From Hyunsoonleella aestuarii (lineage in GTDB: Bacteria > Bacteroidota > Bacteroidia > Flavobacteriales > Flavobacteriaceae), in assembly GCF_006148925.1 (NCBI RefSeq), contig NZ_VAWB01000001.1, positions 648,001-712,000 of the forward strand: a stretch of DNA of 64,000 nucleotides, written 5' to 3'. Of this stretch, positions 25,149 to 35,837 are shown one piece after another; positions within the stretch are counted from its first letter, which is position 1; every line of letters begins with the position of its first letter. The position numbers were made by a program, and so were the translations under genes. The notes beneath the pieces were generated by a model that did no database searches, was not told the origin of the DNA, and saw only the letters and a list, made by a program, of their open reading frames with translations.

Positions 25149-28100
25149 CTATGCTGTTGTTAATTCTTCTACCATCGGCTCTTCCGTCTCTAAACGTTTT
25201 AATGCACGCTTATACTCGATAGGCATCACTTTTATAAAGTTACCCAAACTTGATTCCCAAGCCGATAATAACTCTTGTCCTTTCTTACTATTAGTATAAA
25301 GCACATGCTTTTCAATGAATCCTTTTAATTCCGATGCATCTTCTGTAGATATATCTTCAAATTCTATGGTTTCTGTATTACATAATCCGTTTACAAATTT
25401 ATTTGCTGGATCATATACATAAGCAATACCTCCACTCATACCTGCAGCAAAATTTCTTCCAGTTTTTCCGAGAACTACTACGCGTCCACCAGTCATGTAC
25501 TCACAACAATGATCTCCAACACCTTCCACAACTGTAGTTGCCCCCGAATTACGAACGGCAAACCGTTCTCCAGCAATTCCATTGATATAAGCTTCACCAT
25601 GAACTGCTCCAAATAAGCAAACATTACCAACAATAATATTATCCTCTGCAATAAAATCTGCCTTTGCTGGTTTCTTAACAATTAGTTTTGCCCCAGAAAG
25701 ACCTTTCCCTAAGTAATCATTCGTATTTCCTTCCAATGTAAATGTTAAACCATGTGCTCCAAATGCTCCAAAACTTTGACCTGCAGAACCATTAAAATTT
25801 ATATTTAAAGTGTCCTCTGGCAGACCTAAATGCCCATAAATTTTGGAAATTTCATTACTAACTATAGCTCCAACTGTTCTATTTACATTCTTAATAGGAT
25901 ACTCTAAAGTCATTTTTTCTTTCCTATATAAGGCTCTATGCGAGTCTTTTAAAATTGTAAAGTCGAGAACATTTTCTAAGTTATGGTCTTGTTTTTCAGT
26001 ATTCTTAACTATTAAGTTATTATAAGCACTTGGTCTATGCAGTATACTTGATAAGTCTAATCCTTTTGCTTTATAATGTGTTATAGCTTTATTAGCATTT
26101 ATTTTATGTGTTTGACCAACCATTTCACCAAGCGTTCTAAACCCTAACTGTGCCATGATACCTCTTAACTCTTCTGCTATATAAAAGAAGAAATTAATAA
26201 CGTGCTCTGGTGTTCCTTTAAAGTTTTTACGCAGCTCCTTGTCTTGAGTTGCAACTCCAACTGGACAAGTGTTTAAGTGACATTTACGCATCATAATACA
26301 TCCTGAAGCCACTAATGGTGCTGTTGCAAAACCAAATTCTTCTGCTCCTAAAAGTGCAGCAATCGCTACATCACGACCAGTTTTTAACTGTCCATCGCAT
26401 TCTACAACAATTCTACTTCTTAAGTTATTTAAAACTAATGTCTGTTGTGCTTCTGAAAGACCGAGCTCCCATGGTAATCCGGCATGCTTTAAGGAAGTTA
26501 ATGGAGATGCACCTGTTCCTCCATCGTATCCAGAAATAAGTACGACATCTGCTTTTGCTTTTGCAACACCAGCAGCAATAGTTCCTACACCAACTTCTGA
26601 TACTAATTTAACATTAACTCGTGCATCTCGATTTGCATTTTTTAAATCGAAAATTAACTGAGCTAAATCCTCAATTGAATAAATATCATGATGTGGCGGT
26701 GGTGAAATTAATCCCACAAATGGTGTTGAGTTACGTGCCGCTGCAATCCAAGGTAAAACTTTCTCACCTGGTAATTGGCCACCTTCTCCAGGTTTTGCTC
26801 CTTGAGCCATTTTAATTTGTATCTCCTTTGCATTCGTTAAATAGTGTGAGGTAACACCAAAACGGCCAGAAGCTACTTGCTTAATTGCAGAATTTCTGCT
26901 ATCTCCATTTACATCTGGATGAAAACGGTTTCTATCTTCTCCTCCTTCACCTGAATTAGATTTACCACCAATTCGGTTCATGGCTATGGCTAAATTCTCA
27001 TGTGCTTCACGAGAGATGGAACCATAAGACATCGCTCCAGTTTTAAATCGCTTAACAATTTCTGTCCATGGCTCAACTTCATCTAATGGAATTGGATCTA
27101 AATTATCAAATTCAAACAACCCACGAATGGTCATTAAGTTCTCAGACTGCTCGTTAATAGTTTTTGAATAAACATCGTAACTCGCTTGATCACTTAATCG
27201 AACCGCTTGCTGCAATTTGGCAACCGTCGTTGGATTAAATAAATGGCGTTCGCCATTACGTCTCCATCTGTAATCACCTCCAATATTTAAACCTAATCGT
27301 TTATCAATTAAATTATCTGGATAAGCATATTTATAACGCTCATTTATTTCTTTTTCAATTTCGTATAATCCTATACCTTCAATTCTTGAAGCCGTGTATG
27401 GGAAGTATTTTTCAACAAATTGCGAGTTGAAACCAACGATTTCGAAAATCTGAGAACCTCTGTATGAATGCAAGGTAGAGATTCCTATTTTATTCATAAT
27501 TTTCAATATCCCTTTCCCTATGGCTTCGTTGAAATTATCGACAGCTTTTTGTTCATCCATTCCTGTAATGAAACCTTCCTTTACCTGCATTCTAATAATT
27601 TCATTAACCATGTAAGGATTAATGGCACTTGCACCATAACCAAATAGTGTCGCAAAATGATGTGGTTCACGAGGTTCTGCAGATTCAATAATAATATCGA
27701 AATATGAACGCTTACGTAAACGATTTAATTGATGATTTACATAAGAACATGCCAATAATGCTGGTATTGGTGCAAATTCTTGATTAACCCCTCTATCTGA
27801 AAGAATAATAATATTTGTTTTTCTTTCAATAGCTTTCTCTACTTGCTTTATAATATCCTCTAAAGCATCTTCAAGACCATTAAGACCTTTTGCTTTAGGA
27901 TAAAGTATTTCAATAGTTTCAGCTTTAAAGCTTTCAATTGAAATCGATCTAATTTTTTCTAAATCGGCATTTGATATTACAGGGTTTTGAATTCTTAATT
28001 TTCTACACTGTCTATCTGTAATACTAAAGATGTTTCTATCCTTACCAAGATTTAAACTAATATCGGTTACAATTTTTTCACGAATGCCATCCAAAGGTGG

Positions 28101-29663
28101 ATTAGTTACTTGGGCAAATAATTGTTTGAAATAATTTGAAATAAGTTGTGGTCTATCGGATAATACAGCTAATGGGGTGTCTATACCCATTGAACCTAAA
28201 GCTTCCTTACCTACAACAGCCATAGGTGTGATAACTTCTTGAATATCTTCAAAAGTATAATTAAATAAACGTTGTCTAGTTTTTATATCGATAGTTTCAA
28301 TAGGGCAGGTTTCGTTGGTATAAGGCACGTCTCTAAGATGCAAACGCGTTTTATCCAACCACTCTTTATATGGTCTTTCTGAAACAATTTTACTCTTAAT
28401 TTCTTCATCTTCAATAATGCGCCCCTTATTCATGTCAACCAAGAACATTTTTCCTGGCTCTAAACGACCATGACTCTCAATATCTTCTGGATCTATATCA
28501 ACAACACCTATTTCTGAAGACATAATAAGTTTACCACTTTTGGTAACTGTATATCTTGAAGGTCTTAAGCCGTTTCTGTCTAAAAGTGCACCAATATAAT
28601 CACCATCTGTAAATGGCACAGATGCAGGGCCATCCCAAGGTTCCATAATGCAACCGTTGTATTCGTAGAATGCTTTTTTATCATCAGACATGGTCTTATG
28701 TTTTTCCCATGCCTCAGGAATCATCATCATCATAATTTCTGGTAATGACCTATCCGTATGCGTAAGTAATTCAACCACCATATCCATGGATGCAGAATCT
28801 GATTTCCCTGGCAAGATTATTGGAAATAACTTCTCTATTTGAGGACCAAACACATCACTTCGCATAATCTCTTCACGAATACGCATTCTACTCACATTAC
28901 CACGAAGTGTATTTATTTCACCATTTTGACACATAAAACGGAATGGTTGCGCCAATTCCCATGTAGGCATTGTGTTTGTTGAGAAACGCTGATGCACCAA
29001 GGCTAGTCTTGTCACTAAATCTATTTCCTGTAAATCCGTATAATATGGCCCAATATCTTCAGGCATAATAATACCTTTATATATAATAGTTGTTGTGGAC
29101 AAACTAGGTACGTAAAAATAGGTGCTTTCAGAAATTTTAGAGTTACTAATCTCGTGCTCTGTAATTTTACGAGCAGCATACAATTTAGCCTTAAATGTGG
29201 CTTCAGATATATCTTCGCCTTTACCTATAAAAAGTTGCTCAATATTAGGTTCCGATGACTTAGCAATTTCCCCCAATTGTGTAGAGTCTACAGGTACTTT
29301 TCTCCAACCTATAACAGTTAAACCTTGCGCCTTAACTTCTCTTTCAAAAGTGTCCTTACAAAACTTATATTGATTTCTAACTTTAGGCAAAAAAACCATA
29401 CCTACTGCATACTCTCTTGGAGCTGGAATAGGCAAACCACTAACACGCCTAAAATAATCATGTGGAATATCTATTAATAAGCCCGCACCATCGCCTGTTT
29501 TACCATCAGCACTTACCCCTCCTCGATGCTCTAATTTTACAAGAATTTCTAGTGCATCATGAATAATTTGATTTGTTTTTTCTCCCTTTAGATTACATAT
29601 AAATCCTGCTCCGCAATTTTCATGTTCAAATTCAGGCAAATACAGTCCTTGTTTCTTCAGCAT
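25149..29663 (-). CDS. gltB: Glutamate synthase large subunit
   Basis: About 1504 residues. It transfers glutamine amide nitrogen to 2-oxoglutarate. Cys17 (in HENCGAGF, counting from the ATG at 29663) is the Ntn amidotransferase nucleophile, so a short propeptide is removed. The middle and FMN domains include [15 protein letters not shown]-type sequence ([19 protein letters not shown]) and the 3Fe-4S motif C-x5-C-x4-C ([12 protein letters not shown]). A C-terminal GXGXG beta-helix follows. An ATG three codons further upstream (29672) is possible. Divergent from the porin-amt operon across a 500-base regulatory region. Confidence 0.97.
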   Translation of the reverse strand: MLKKQGLYLPEFEHENCGAGFICNLKGEKTNQIIHDALEILVKLEHRGGVSADGKTGDGAGLLIDIPHDYFRRVSGLPIPAPREYAVGMVFLPKVRNQYKFCKDTFEREVKAQGLTVIGWRKVPVDSTQLGEIAKSSEPNIEQLFIGKGEDISEATFKAKLYAARKITEHEISNSKISESTYFYVPSLSTTTIIYKGIIMPEDIGPYYTDLQEIDLVTRLALVHQRFSTNTMPTWELAQPFRFMCQNGEINTLRGNVSRMRIREEIMRSDVFGPQIEKLFPIILPGKSDSASMDMVVELLTHTDRSLPEIMMMMIPEAWEKHKTMSDDKKAFYEYNGCIMEPWDGPASVPFTDGDYIGALLDRNGLRPSRYTVTKSGKLIMSSEIGVVDIDPEDIESHGRLEPGKMFLVDMNKGRIIEDEEIKSKIVSERPYKEWLDKTRLHLRDVPYTNETCPIETIDIKTRQRLFNYTFEDIQEVITPMAVVGKEALGSMGIDTPLAVLSDRPQLISNYFKQLFAQVTNPPLDGIREKIVTDISLNLGKDRNIFSITDRQCRKLRIQNPVISNADLEKIRSISIESFKAETIEILYPKAKGLNGLEDALEDIIKQVEKAIERKTNIIILSDRGVNQEFAPIPALLACSYVNHQLNRLRKRSYFDIIIESAEPREPHHFATLFGYGASAINPYMVNEIIRMQVKEGFITGMDEQKAVDNFNEAIGKGILKIMNKIGISTLHSYRGSQIFEIVGFNSQFVEKYFPYTASRIEGIGLYEIEKEINERYKYAYPDNLIDKRLGLNIGGDYRWRRNGERHLFNPTTVAKLQQAVRLSDQASYDVYSKTINEQSENLMTIRGLFEFDNLDPIPLDEVEPWTEIVKRFKTGAMSYGSISREAHENLAIAMNRIGGKSNSGEGGEDRNRFHPDVNGDSRNSAIKQVASGRFGVTSHYLTNAKEIQIKMAQGAKPGEGGQLPGEKVLPWIAAARNSTPFVGLISPPPHHDIYSIEDLAQLIFDLKNANRDARVNVKLVSEVGVGTIAAGVAKAKADVVLISGYDGGTGASPLTSLKHAGLPWELGLSEAQQTLVLNNLRSRIVVECDGQLKTGRDVAIAALLGAEEFGFATAPLVASGCIMMRKCHLNTCPVGVATQDKELRKNFKGTPEHVINFFFYIAEELRGIMAQLGFRTLGEMVGQTHKINANKAITHYKAKGLDLSSILHRPSAYNNLIVKNTEKQDHNLENVLDFTILKDSHRALYRKEKMTLEYPIKNVNRTVGAIVSNEISKIYGHLGLPEDTLNINFNGSAGQSFGAFGAHGLTFTLEGNTNDYLGKGLSGAKLIVKKPAKADFIAEDNIIVGNVCLFGAVHGEAYINGIAGERFAVRNSGATTVVEGVGDHCCEYMTGGRVVVLGKTGRNFAAGMSGGIAYVYDPANKFVNGLCNTETIEFEDISTEDASELKGFIEKHVLYTNSKKGQELLSAWESSLGNFIKVMPIEYKRALKRLETEEPMVEELTTA

Positions 29664-29985
29664 AATCAACAAAATTTAGTTTAAAAACTTGAGTTGAAGA
29701 GCTAAGATACTCACTAACAATTGAATTACAATAGAGGTAAATTCATTATTTCGATTTTACGAGATAACCGAATAAAAAAATAGGTATATATCAATAATAG
29801 CAGGATTTTTTAATAAATATTCAAAGGCTTAAAATTCGTAATAATTTGAGGAAATGTGAATTTAAAATATGGAATTATAATTTTTTTAAAATAAATATCA
29901 TGAAAAGCTAGAAAATACTGACAATAATTCAATCCAAACGTTTGTCAAAATGCTAAAAAATCTATTTATTTTAACAATACCATTA

Positions 29986-30051
29986 AAAAAATAGGGTTAA
30001 AATTAAAATATTAATAAAAGTATGCATCATACCCCTATTTTTTATGGGGGT
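29986..30051 (+). promoter_or_regulatory. Inverted-repeat operator candidate upstream of the porin-amt operon
   Basis: ACCCC-N11-GGGGGT at 30031-30051 stands out in a region that is otherwise almost all A and T. A further half-site ATAGGGTTAA (29991-30000) repeats ATGGGGGTTAA (30044-30053) about 53 bases, five helical turns, upstream. The inverted repeat is centred about 40 bases before the predicted transcription start, the usual place for an activator that replaces a -33 box. The rest of 29673-30167 holds no gene or clear element for gltB. Confidence 0.4.
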
Positions 30052-30066
30052 TAATTCTTTTTCTCA

Positions 30067-30074
30067 TAGTTTTG
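30067..30074 (+). promoter_or_regulatory. Predicted -7 box (TAGTTTTG) of the porin-amt-glnK-amt region
   Basis: TAGTTTTG matches TAnnTTTG. Transcription would start near 30081, giving a leader of roughly 87 bases before the porin ATG. No TTG stands at -33; the inverted repeat at 30031-30051 occupies that position. Confidence 0.5.
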
Positions 30075-30167
30075 ACCCGTTCATTAAGAAAATTTAGGTC
30101 TAATTCTAATAACTTAAAAACAAAAACTAATTAAAATTATTTAGATCTAAAAAATTAACAACTTAAA

Positions 30168-31187
30168 ATGAAAACAATTATGAAAAAAATTATTACACTT
30201 TCAATGCTTTTTGCAGCAACAGCGTTATTTGCTCAGGAAGAAGCTCCAGAAAAGAAACTTTCAATTAGTGGTAGTATTGATGCCTATTATCAAACTTACC
30301 TTACAGCTCCAGACAACGAAGAAGTATCGTTTGGAACTGCCTTTGCTGGACAATCAGGTTTTGCTTTAGGGATGGGAAATATTATTGCTTCTTATGAAGG
30401 CGGAAAAGTAGGTGCTGTCCTTGATTTAGTTACTGGACCGAGAGGAGAAGGTGCTACATTTAATAGTGATATTGTGGACGGTATCGTAAACCAAGCATAT
30501 GTTTATTGGAATGTATCTGAAGGTACAACATTAACATTTGGTAGATGGAATACTTTTTTAGGGTATGAGGTAATTGCTCCTGCAGCAAACTTTAACTACA
30601 GTTGCTCTTATTTATTTTCAAGTGGTCCTTTTTCACACATGGGTTTAAAGGCTGATTTTACTTTATCCGAAGATTGGAGTTTAATGTTAGCTATTACTAA
30701 CCCTTGGGATACTAATGATGTTTCTGGAACTGGTGAATATGCACTTGGAGCTCAATTAGGTTTTTACGGTCAATATCTTAATTTATATTATGATAGCGGC
30801 GAACACGATGGTTTAGGTTTCGAAATTGACTATACAGGTGGTTTTGATTTATCAGATTCTTTCTTTTTAGGAATTAACGCTGCTTATAATGACAATGACG
30901 GTTCTGGATTCTACGGTGCTGCTTTATACCCACAGTTAGCGACATCTGATAGTTTCTCAATAGGATTAAGAGGTGAGTATTTTGCATTGCATTCAGATGC
31001 ACCAAATGCTGTTGAACCAAGTGTATTCGCTACGACTTTAACAGGTAGCTACACTGTAGAAAACTTAATTATTAAACCAGAAATTAGATTAGATTCTTGG
31101 AGCGATAGTATGCCTTATATTGATTCTGATGGCATGGCTTCAGATAATCTTGCTGCTTTTACTTTAGCTGCAATTGTAACATTCTAA
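30168..31187 (+). CDS. Outer-membrane beta-barrel porin (BBP2/OmpL-like)
   Basis: A 339-residue barrel with signal peptide ending in ALFAQ (start Met1 or Met5 at 30180). Strand-rich sequence such as KLSISGSIDAYYQTYL, TLTFGRWNTFLGYEVIAPAANFNYS and SIGLRGEYFALHSD fits the putative beta-barrel porin-2 family. It ends FTLAAIVTF, a typical barrel C-terminus. Acidic residues are frequent and basic ones rare, which would favour cations. Placement directly before amt suggests passage of ammonium or small nitrogen compounds across the outer membrane; this is inference. Confidence 0.85.
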   Translation: MKTIMKKIITLSMLFAATALFAQEEAPEKKLSISGSIDAYYQTYLTAPDNEEVSFGTAFAGQSGFALGMGNIIASYEGGKVGAVLDLVTGPRGEGATFNSDIVDGIVNQAYVYWNVSEGTTLTFGRWNTFLGYEVIAPAANFNYSCSYLFSSGPFSHMGLKADFTLSEDWSLMLAITNPWDTNDVSGTGEYALGAQLGFYGQYLNLYYDSGEHDGLGFEIDYTGGFDLSDSFFLGINAAYNDNDGSGFYGAALYPQLATSDSFSIGLRGEYFALHSDAPNAVEPSVFATTLTGSYTVENLIIKPEIRLDSWSDSMPYIDSDGMASDNLAAFTLAAIVTF

Positions 31188-31227
31188 ACAGTAATACTGT
31201 TTAAAAAATAATATTATAAAAAGAATA

Positions 31228-31264
31228 AAAGCAAGTGCTTTTTTATTAAATAAGTACTTGCTTT
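31228..31264 (+). terminator. Hairpin between porin and amt1
   Basis: A 13-bp stem (left arm AAAGCAAGTGCTT, one G-U pair) encloses an 11-base T/A-rich loop. It is not followed by a T run, so it more likely stabilises or tapers the porin transcript than fully stops it. Confidence 0.5.
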
Positions 31265-31306
31265 ATTCTCCTTAAAATTAATTACTAACCATTAAAATTA
31301 TAAAAT

Positions 31307-32584
31307 ATGTCGTTATTAAACATACCCCTTATAATTCAAGACACCGCCGCAATTGAAGGCGACATGGGAATGTTATGGATGCTTATTTCTGGTATCTTGG
31401 TATTCTTAATGCAGGCTGGATTCACATTAGTGGAATCTGGAATGACACGTTCTAAAAACGTAGTTAACATAGCAATGAAAAATGTTTTAGACATTGCTGT
31501 TGGATCAATAGTATTCTGGTTTGTAGGTTACTCATTAATGTATGGATCTACAGGCGGATGGATTGGATGGGATGGATTTATGTGGTACGGCGGAGAAGAT
31601 TCTTCACCTGCAGATTTATTCTTTCAAACCGTATTCTGCGCTACTGCTGCTACAATCGTTTCTGGAGCTGTTGCAGGTAGAACCAAGTATAGTACATACA
31701 TTATTTTTTCAGTTGTAATGACTGCTATAATTTATCCTATTGCTGGTGGATGGCAATGGAACGGTGATGGTTGGTTAGCTCAAATGGGCTTTATTGATTT
31801 CGCTGGTTCTTCAATTGTTCATGCTGTTGGTGGTTGGGCTGCTTTAGTTGCAGCTGCCTTAGTAGGACCACGTTTAGGGAAGTATATAGACGGTAAAGCC
31901 GTTAATATCCCAGGTCACAATAAGCTATTGGCTGCTCTTGGTGTATTCATCCTTTGGTTCGGATGGTTCGGATTTAACGGTGGTTCTCAATTAGCTTGGG
32001 GTGGTGATGATGCGACTGGAGCTTCAATGGTAGTTCTAGTGACTAACTTAGCTGCATCCGCTGGTGCTTTAGGTGCGTTATTCTTGTCATGGGTTAAGTA
32101 TAAGAAACCTAATATAGATATGACGCTTAATGGTGCTTTAGCAGGATTGGTTGCCATAACTGCTGGTTGTGGTAATATGAGTGAGGTTGGTGCGTTGGCC
32201 GCTGGTTTCGTAGGCGGTATTATTGTAGTATTCGCCATGGAGTTTGTTGAGCAAAAGCTTAAGATTGATGATGCTGTAGGTGCATTTTCTGTGCATGGTG
32301 TAGCTGGTTTCTGGGGAACTATTGTAATAGGTCTTTGGGGAATTGATGGTGATACTGGAATTGGATTATTAAACGGTGGTGGATCTGACCAATTTGTTAC
32401 TCAATTAATTGGAGCATTAGCATATGCCGCTTGGGCTGCTGGTACATCATTCGTATTCTTATTCATACTTAAGAAAGCTATTGGATTAAGAGTTTCGGAA
32501 AAAGTTGAAATTGAAGGTCTTGATTTATCGGAGCACGGTGCTTTAGCATACCCTGGTAAAAGACAAAGAGAAATTCAAGATTAA
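31307..32584 (+). CDS. amt: Ammonium transporter Amt (first copy)
   Basis: A 425-residue trimeric ammonium channel. Conserved pore residues are present: the twin histidines in SIVHAVGGWAALVAA and AFSVHGVAGFWGT, the aspartate in FIDFAGSS, and WFGWFGFNGGS. The N-terminus carries a short cytosolic or periplasmic stretch before the first helix and no obvious cleaved signal. It lies between the porin and glnK; hairpins on both sides suggest graded expression from one promoter. Confidence 0.96.
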   Translation: MSLLNIPLIIQDTAAIEGDMGMLWMLISGILVFLMQAGFTLVESGMTRSKNVVNIAMKNVLDIAVGSIVFWFVGYSLMYGSTGGWIGWDGFMWYGGEDSSPADLFFQTVFCATAATIVSGAVAGRTKYSTYIIFSVVMTAIIYPIAGGWQWNGDGWLAQMGFIDFAGSSIVHAVGGWAALVAAALVGPRLGKYIDGKAVNIPGHNKLLAALGVFILWFGWFGFNGGSQLAWGGDDATGASMVVLVTNLAASAGALGALFLSWVKYKKPNIDMTLNGALAGLVAITAGCGNMSEVGALAAGFVGGIIVVFAMEFVEQKLKIDDAVGAFSVHGVAGFWGTIVIGLWGIDGDTGIGLLNGGGSDQFVTQLIGALAYAAWAAGTSFVFLFILKKAIGLRVSEKVEIEGLDLSEHGALAYPGKRQREIQD

Positions 32585-32625
32585 AATGTAACTAAATATA
32601 GTTTAAGGTTTACTTCAAGTAAAAC

Positions 32626-32665
32626 AAAATGAATGCCTTGCTTATAAACCCAAGGCATTCATTTT
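32626..32665 (+). terminator. Strong hairpin after amt1
   Basis: A 15-bp perfect stem (left arm AAAATGAATGCCTTG, 32626-32640) with a 10-base loop ends in a short TTTT. It probably ends most amt1 transcripts, with partial read-through into glnK. Confidence 0.65.
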
Positions 32666-32681
32666 ATGTAAAGCACCTAAA

Positions 32682-32707
32682 CTACTAAAATTTGTTACTT
32701 TTAGTAG
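32682..32707 (+). promoter_or_regulatory. Inverted repeat CTACTAAAA-N8-TTTTAGTAG before glnK
   Basis: A perfect 9-bp inverted repeat with 8-base spacer ends 23 bases before the glnK ATG. It may be an operator of a separate glnK-amt2 promoter or an RNA hairpin in the leader. No exact TAnnTTTG box accompanies it. Confidence 0.4.
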
Positions 32708-32730
32708 CAAATTATTAAAACTAAAATATT

Positions 32731-33069
32731 ATGAAAAAAATTGAAGCAATTATTAGAAAATCAAAATATCGCGTTGTAAAAGAAGCGTTGCATGATGTTG
32801 GGGTTAATTTCTTCTCTTACTGGGACGTAACTGGTTTAGGGAATGAAAAAGAAGGACATGTATACCGAGGTGTCTCATATAGCACAAGTGATATACAACG
32901 TAGGTATTTATCGATTGTGGTAAATAACGATTTTGAAGCCGTAACTATTAAAGCCATTTTAGAGTCTGCTGCCACGGGTGAAGTCGGAGATGGTAAAATA
33001 TTCGTTTCAGATATCAGCGAGTGTTACAGAATAAGAACAGGAGAAAAAGGTGGAGACACTTTAAAATAA
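32731..33069 (+). CDS. glnK: PII-family nitrogen regulator
   Basis: A 112-residue PII signal protein that senses 2-oxoglutarate and ATP/ADP and gates Amt. It opens with MKKIEAIIRKSKYRVVKEAL and carries the signatures EGHVYRGVSY (T-loop with the modifiable Tyr) and GEVGDGKIFVSDISECYRIRTGEKG. Compared with E. coli GlnK the T-loop is one residue shorter before Tyr-Arg-Gly and lacks the usual GRQKG sequence. It lies between two amt genes, so GlnK-type channel control is very likely; the symbol follows that linkage. Confidence 0.93.
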   Translation: MKKIEAIIRKSKYRVVKEALHDVGVNFFSYWDVTGLGNEKEGHVYRGVSYSTSDIQRRYLSIVVNNDFEAVTIKAILESAATGEVGDGKIFVSDISECYRIRTGEKGGDTLK

Positions 33070-33088
33070 TAATATATAATAAAATTTA

Positions 33089-34312
33089 ATGATGGAAGGA
33101 TTATTTACAGCTAATAATGTATGGATGATGGTCTGTACAGCACTCGTTTTCTTTATGCATACAGGTTTTGCATTCTTAGAGATTGGGTTAACAAGACAAA
33201 AAAACACGATAAATATTTTATTCAAAAATATTTTCATTATCACCGTTGGGTTACTATTATACTACCTAATTGGATTTAATTTAATGTACCCCGGAGATTT
33301 TAACGGGTACATAGGATCTATTGTTCCTGGGATTGGAGCTCCTGAAAACGGCATGACACCTGATTATGCAGATGGAGGCTATACTTGGTGGACAGATTTC
33401 TTGTTTCAAGGCATGTTTGCTGCTACCGCCGCTACAATTGTATCTGGAGCTGTTGCTGAGCGTATGAAAATTGGAGCATTTATGATTTTTACAGTAATAT
33501 ACGTAGGAATAGTATATCCTATTGCTGGTTCATGGAAATGGGGTGGCGGATTTTTAGATGAATTAGGATTTTACGATTTTGCTGGTTCAACATTAGTTCA
33601 TTCCGTTGGTGGCTGGGCAGCTTTAGTTGCTGTTTATTTATTAGGTTCTAGAATTGGTAAATTTAAAGATGGTAAACCACAAGCAATTCCTGGCCATAAT
33701 ATTCCATTAGCAACTGCAGGCGTTTTAATTCTTTGGTTAGGATGGTTTGGATTTAACGGCGGTTCAGTACTTTCGGCAGATCCAGAATTAACTTCATTAA
33801 CGTTAGTTACAACATGTTTGGCCGCTGCGGCAGGAGGTGTAGTTGCTTCTTTAGTTTCTTTCTTAAGATATAAGAATTTAGATTTAACTATGTTCTTAAA
33901 TGGTATCTTAGGTGGTTTAGTAGGTATCACAGCTGGAGCAGATGTTATGACACCTGAAAGCGCTATTATTATTGGTGCTATTGCAGGTGCATTAATTGTT
34001 TTTGCCGTTTCTTTTATTGATGCTATTAAATTAGACGATCCTGTTGGCGCTATTGCCGTTCACTTAATTTGTGGTATTTGGGGAACACTTGCTGTTGGTA
34101 TTTTTTCTACTAACCCAGATCATACTTTCGTTGCACAATTAATAGGTGTAGCATGTTACGCAGCTTTTTGTATTGTAACATCATTCCTAATAATTTTTAC
34201 ACTTAAGAAGACTATTGGAATTAGAGTTTCTGAAAAAGAAGAATTAGAAGGATTAGATGGTCATGAACACGGTATGGATGCTTACGCAGATTTCCGTATG
34301 AATGAACACTAG
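33089..34312 (+). CDS. amt: Ammonium transporter Amt (second copy)
   Basis: A 407-residue paralogue of the first Amt, starting 19 bases after glnK. The pore twin histidines (TLVHSVGGWAALVAV, AIAVHLICGIWGT), aspartate (FYDFAGST) and WFGFNGG are conserved. It differs in the loop PGDFNGYIGSIVPGIGAPENGMTPD, which is longer than in copy one. Two Amt proteins served by one PII imply channels of differing affinity or regulation. Confidence 0.96.
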   Translation: MMEGLFTANNVWMMVCTALVFFMHTGFAFLEIGLTRQKNTINILFKNIFIITVGLLLYYLIGFNLMYPGDFNGYIGSIVPGIGAPENGMTPDYADGGYTWWTDFLFQGMFAATAATIVSGAVAERMKIGAFMIFTVIYVGIVYPIAGSWKWGGGFLDELGFYDFAGSTLVHSVGGWAALVAVYLLGSRIGKFKDGKPQAIPGHNIPLATAGVLILWLGWFGFNGGSVLSADPELTSLTLVTTCLAAAAGGVVASLVSFLRYKNLDLTMFLNGILGGLVGITAGADVMTPESAIIIGAIAGALIVFAVSFIDAIKLDDPVGAIAVHLICGIWGTLAVGIFSTNPDHTFVAQLIGVACYAAFCIVTSFLIIFTLKKTIGIRVSEKEELEGLDGHEHGMDAYADFRMNEH

Positions 34313-34334
34313 CCATATTAAATATATAGTTTAG

Positions 34335-34366
34335 AAAAGGGTTTCTTAAAAGAAACCCTTTTTTTA
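34335..34366 (+). terminator. Terminator of the glnK-amt2 transcript
   Basis: A 12-bp stem AAAAGGGTTTCT/AGAAACCCTTTT with loop TAAA is followed by more T. It lies between amt2 and the convergent amidohydrolase gene. Confidence 0.85.
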
Positions 34367-34412
34367 TTCCTGTAATAATAGACACTAAATAACTTTTAAT
34401 ATGGGGGAAAAA

Positions 34413-35831
34413 CTATCTAATTCCTACTATGCCTTCTGCAGCCTTAAATAACTTCTTCGAACTATATCCAATACCATTTTTAAAAACAATTTCAGCACTT
34501 CTTATCGCATTGATATTCTTACTAATGTCTTCATTTAGAATAACAATATCGGCGATTTTTGAATTTTCTATGGTTCCAATTGCCTTTTCTTGATCCAAAT
34601 ATTTTGCTCCATTAAGTGTACAAATCTTTATTGCTTCAGAAATATTAAAACCCATTTCAACAAAAAGCTCAACTAATCGCATATTAGCATAACCTGCAAC
34701 AATTCTACCATCATAAGTAGGATCTGTTCCCGCTACTAAAAGTCCTCCTGCATCATAATATGCTTTTTCCCATATTTTAGACTTATTAAAAAGTTCATAG
34801 TCTAAAGAATCTCTTCCTTGTTTACTTGCCCATCTTTTATAAACTTTCTCTTTTGCTTTAGGAAACAAAGCAATCAAACCACCTCCTGGCACAACCTCTC
34901 TTTTTGTGTAGGGTTCGAAAACATTAATCGTAGAGGTTAAAGCTACGTTTTTTTCTACCAAGTGTTTAATGAGATCCGTCATGTTATTTGAGTCTACAGG
35001 CAAATTTAAAAGTGATTTGCTTTGCTTAAATGGCTCACACACATCAGGCTCTTTGTTAGCTATAAAATCACTGCTTGCAAAAAAACCATGTTCTAAATTA
35101 TCTATTCCTAGGTCTGCAGCTTCCTTATAAGTAATGGAACACAAATGTCCTGTTACCTTCATCCCTCTAGCATGAGCAGCATCACAAATAGCTTTTAAGT
35201 CATCCCTAGTAATAAAATTATAAACTTTAAAAGAGGTAACGCCTATATCAGCGTAAAAATTTACCATTTTTACGGCTTGTTCTGTCGAATCGAAGGGTCC
35301 TAATTCAACAAGGCCAGTGCCTTCTCTATCCAAGTGCGGACTAGTAACATCCATTTTGGGTCCTGGTAGCTCACCTCTTAAAATTGCATTTTTTATGTTA
35401 ACATCGGCTTGAGGCATAATACTTCCTGCCGTACGCATTGTGGTAACACCTCCCGCTAAATATAATTTAGGGAATGAATATGTCATTTGGTCGACTCCGT
35501 ATTTCTTGTCCGGAGTTGTTTTAGGATAAAACAAATGTTCATGAAGCATTACCAAACCAGGAATAGCACTTTTGCCTTCCATATTAATAGCCAAAGCTCC
35601 AAATGGCACCTTTAAATCAGCCCCAACCGATTCAATTTTGTCTCCATTAATAATAACATCTTGATTGTACTTTGCTGAATCACCAGTTCCATCAAGAATG
35701 GTTAAATTTTGAAGTACATAATACCCCTTTTCATGAATGACAAAGGATTTGGTTTCTTCTGAAAGATTGTCTTGCGCAGTTAAAAAACCAAAAGACAAAA
35801 GGAATAATACTGAAAAAAGAAGTGGTTTCAT
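34413..35831 (-). CDS. Exported amidohydrolase-superfamily protein
   Basis: A 472-residue metal-dependent hydrolase. A signal peptide ends near FLTAQ, so it is exported to the periplasm. It has the HxH motif (VMLHEHLFYP), a metal-bridging region (SFKVYNF), further histidines in KVTGHLCS and NLEHGFF, and the late aspartate in VAGTDPTYDG. The layout is that of imidazolonepropionase-like amidohydrolases, some of which cleave dipeptides or cyclic amides. Substrate unknown. Its leader contains a 21-bp hairpin that ends seven bases before the ATG. Confidence 0.87.
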   Translation of the reverse strand: MKPLLFSVLFLLSFGFLTAQDNLSEETKSFVIHEKGYYVLQNLTILDGTGDSAKYNQDVIINGDKIESVGADLKVPFGALAINMEGKSAIPGLVMLHEHLFYPKTTPDKKYGVDQMTYSFPKLYLAGGVTTMRTAGSIMPQADVNIKNAILRGELPGPKMDVTSPHLDREGTGLVELGPFDSTEQAVKMVNFYADIGVTSFKVYNFITRDDLKAICDAAHARGMKVTGHLCSITYKEAADLGIDNLEHGFFASSDFIANKEPDVCEPFKQSKSLLNLPVDSNNMTDLIKHLVEKNVALTSTINVFEPYTKREVVPGGGLIALFPKAKEKVYKRWASKQGRDSLDYELFNKSKIWEKAYYDAGGLLVAGTDPTYDGRIVAGYANMRLVELFVEMGFNISEAIKICTLNGAKYLDQEKAIGTIENSKIADIVILNEDISKNINAIRSAEIVFKNGIGYSSKKLFKAAEGIVGIR

Positions 35832-35837
35832 TATAAA

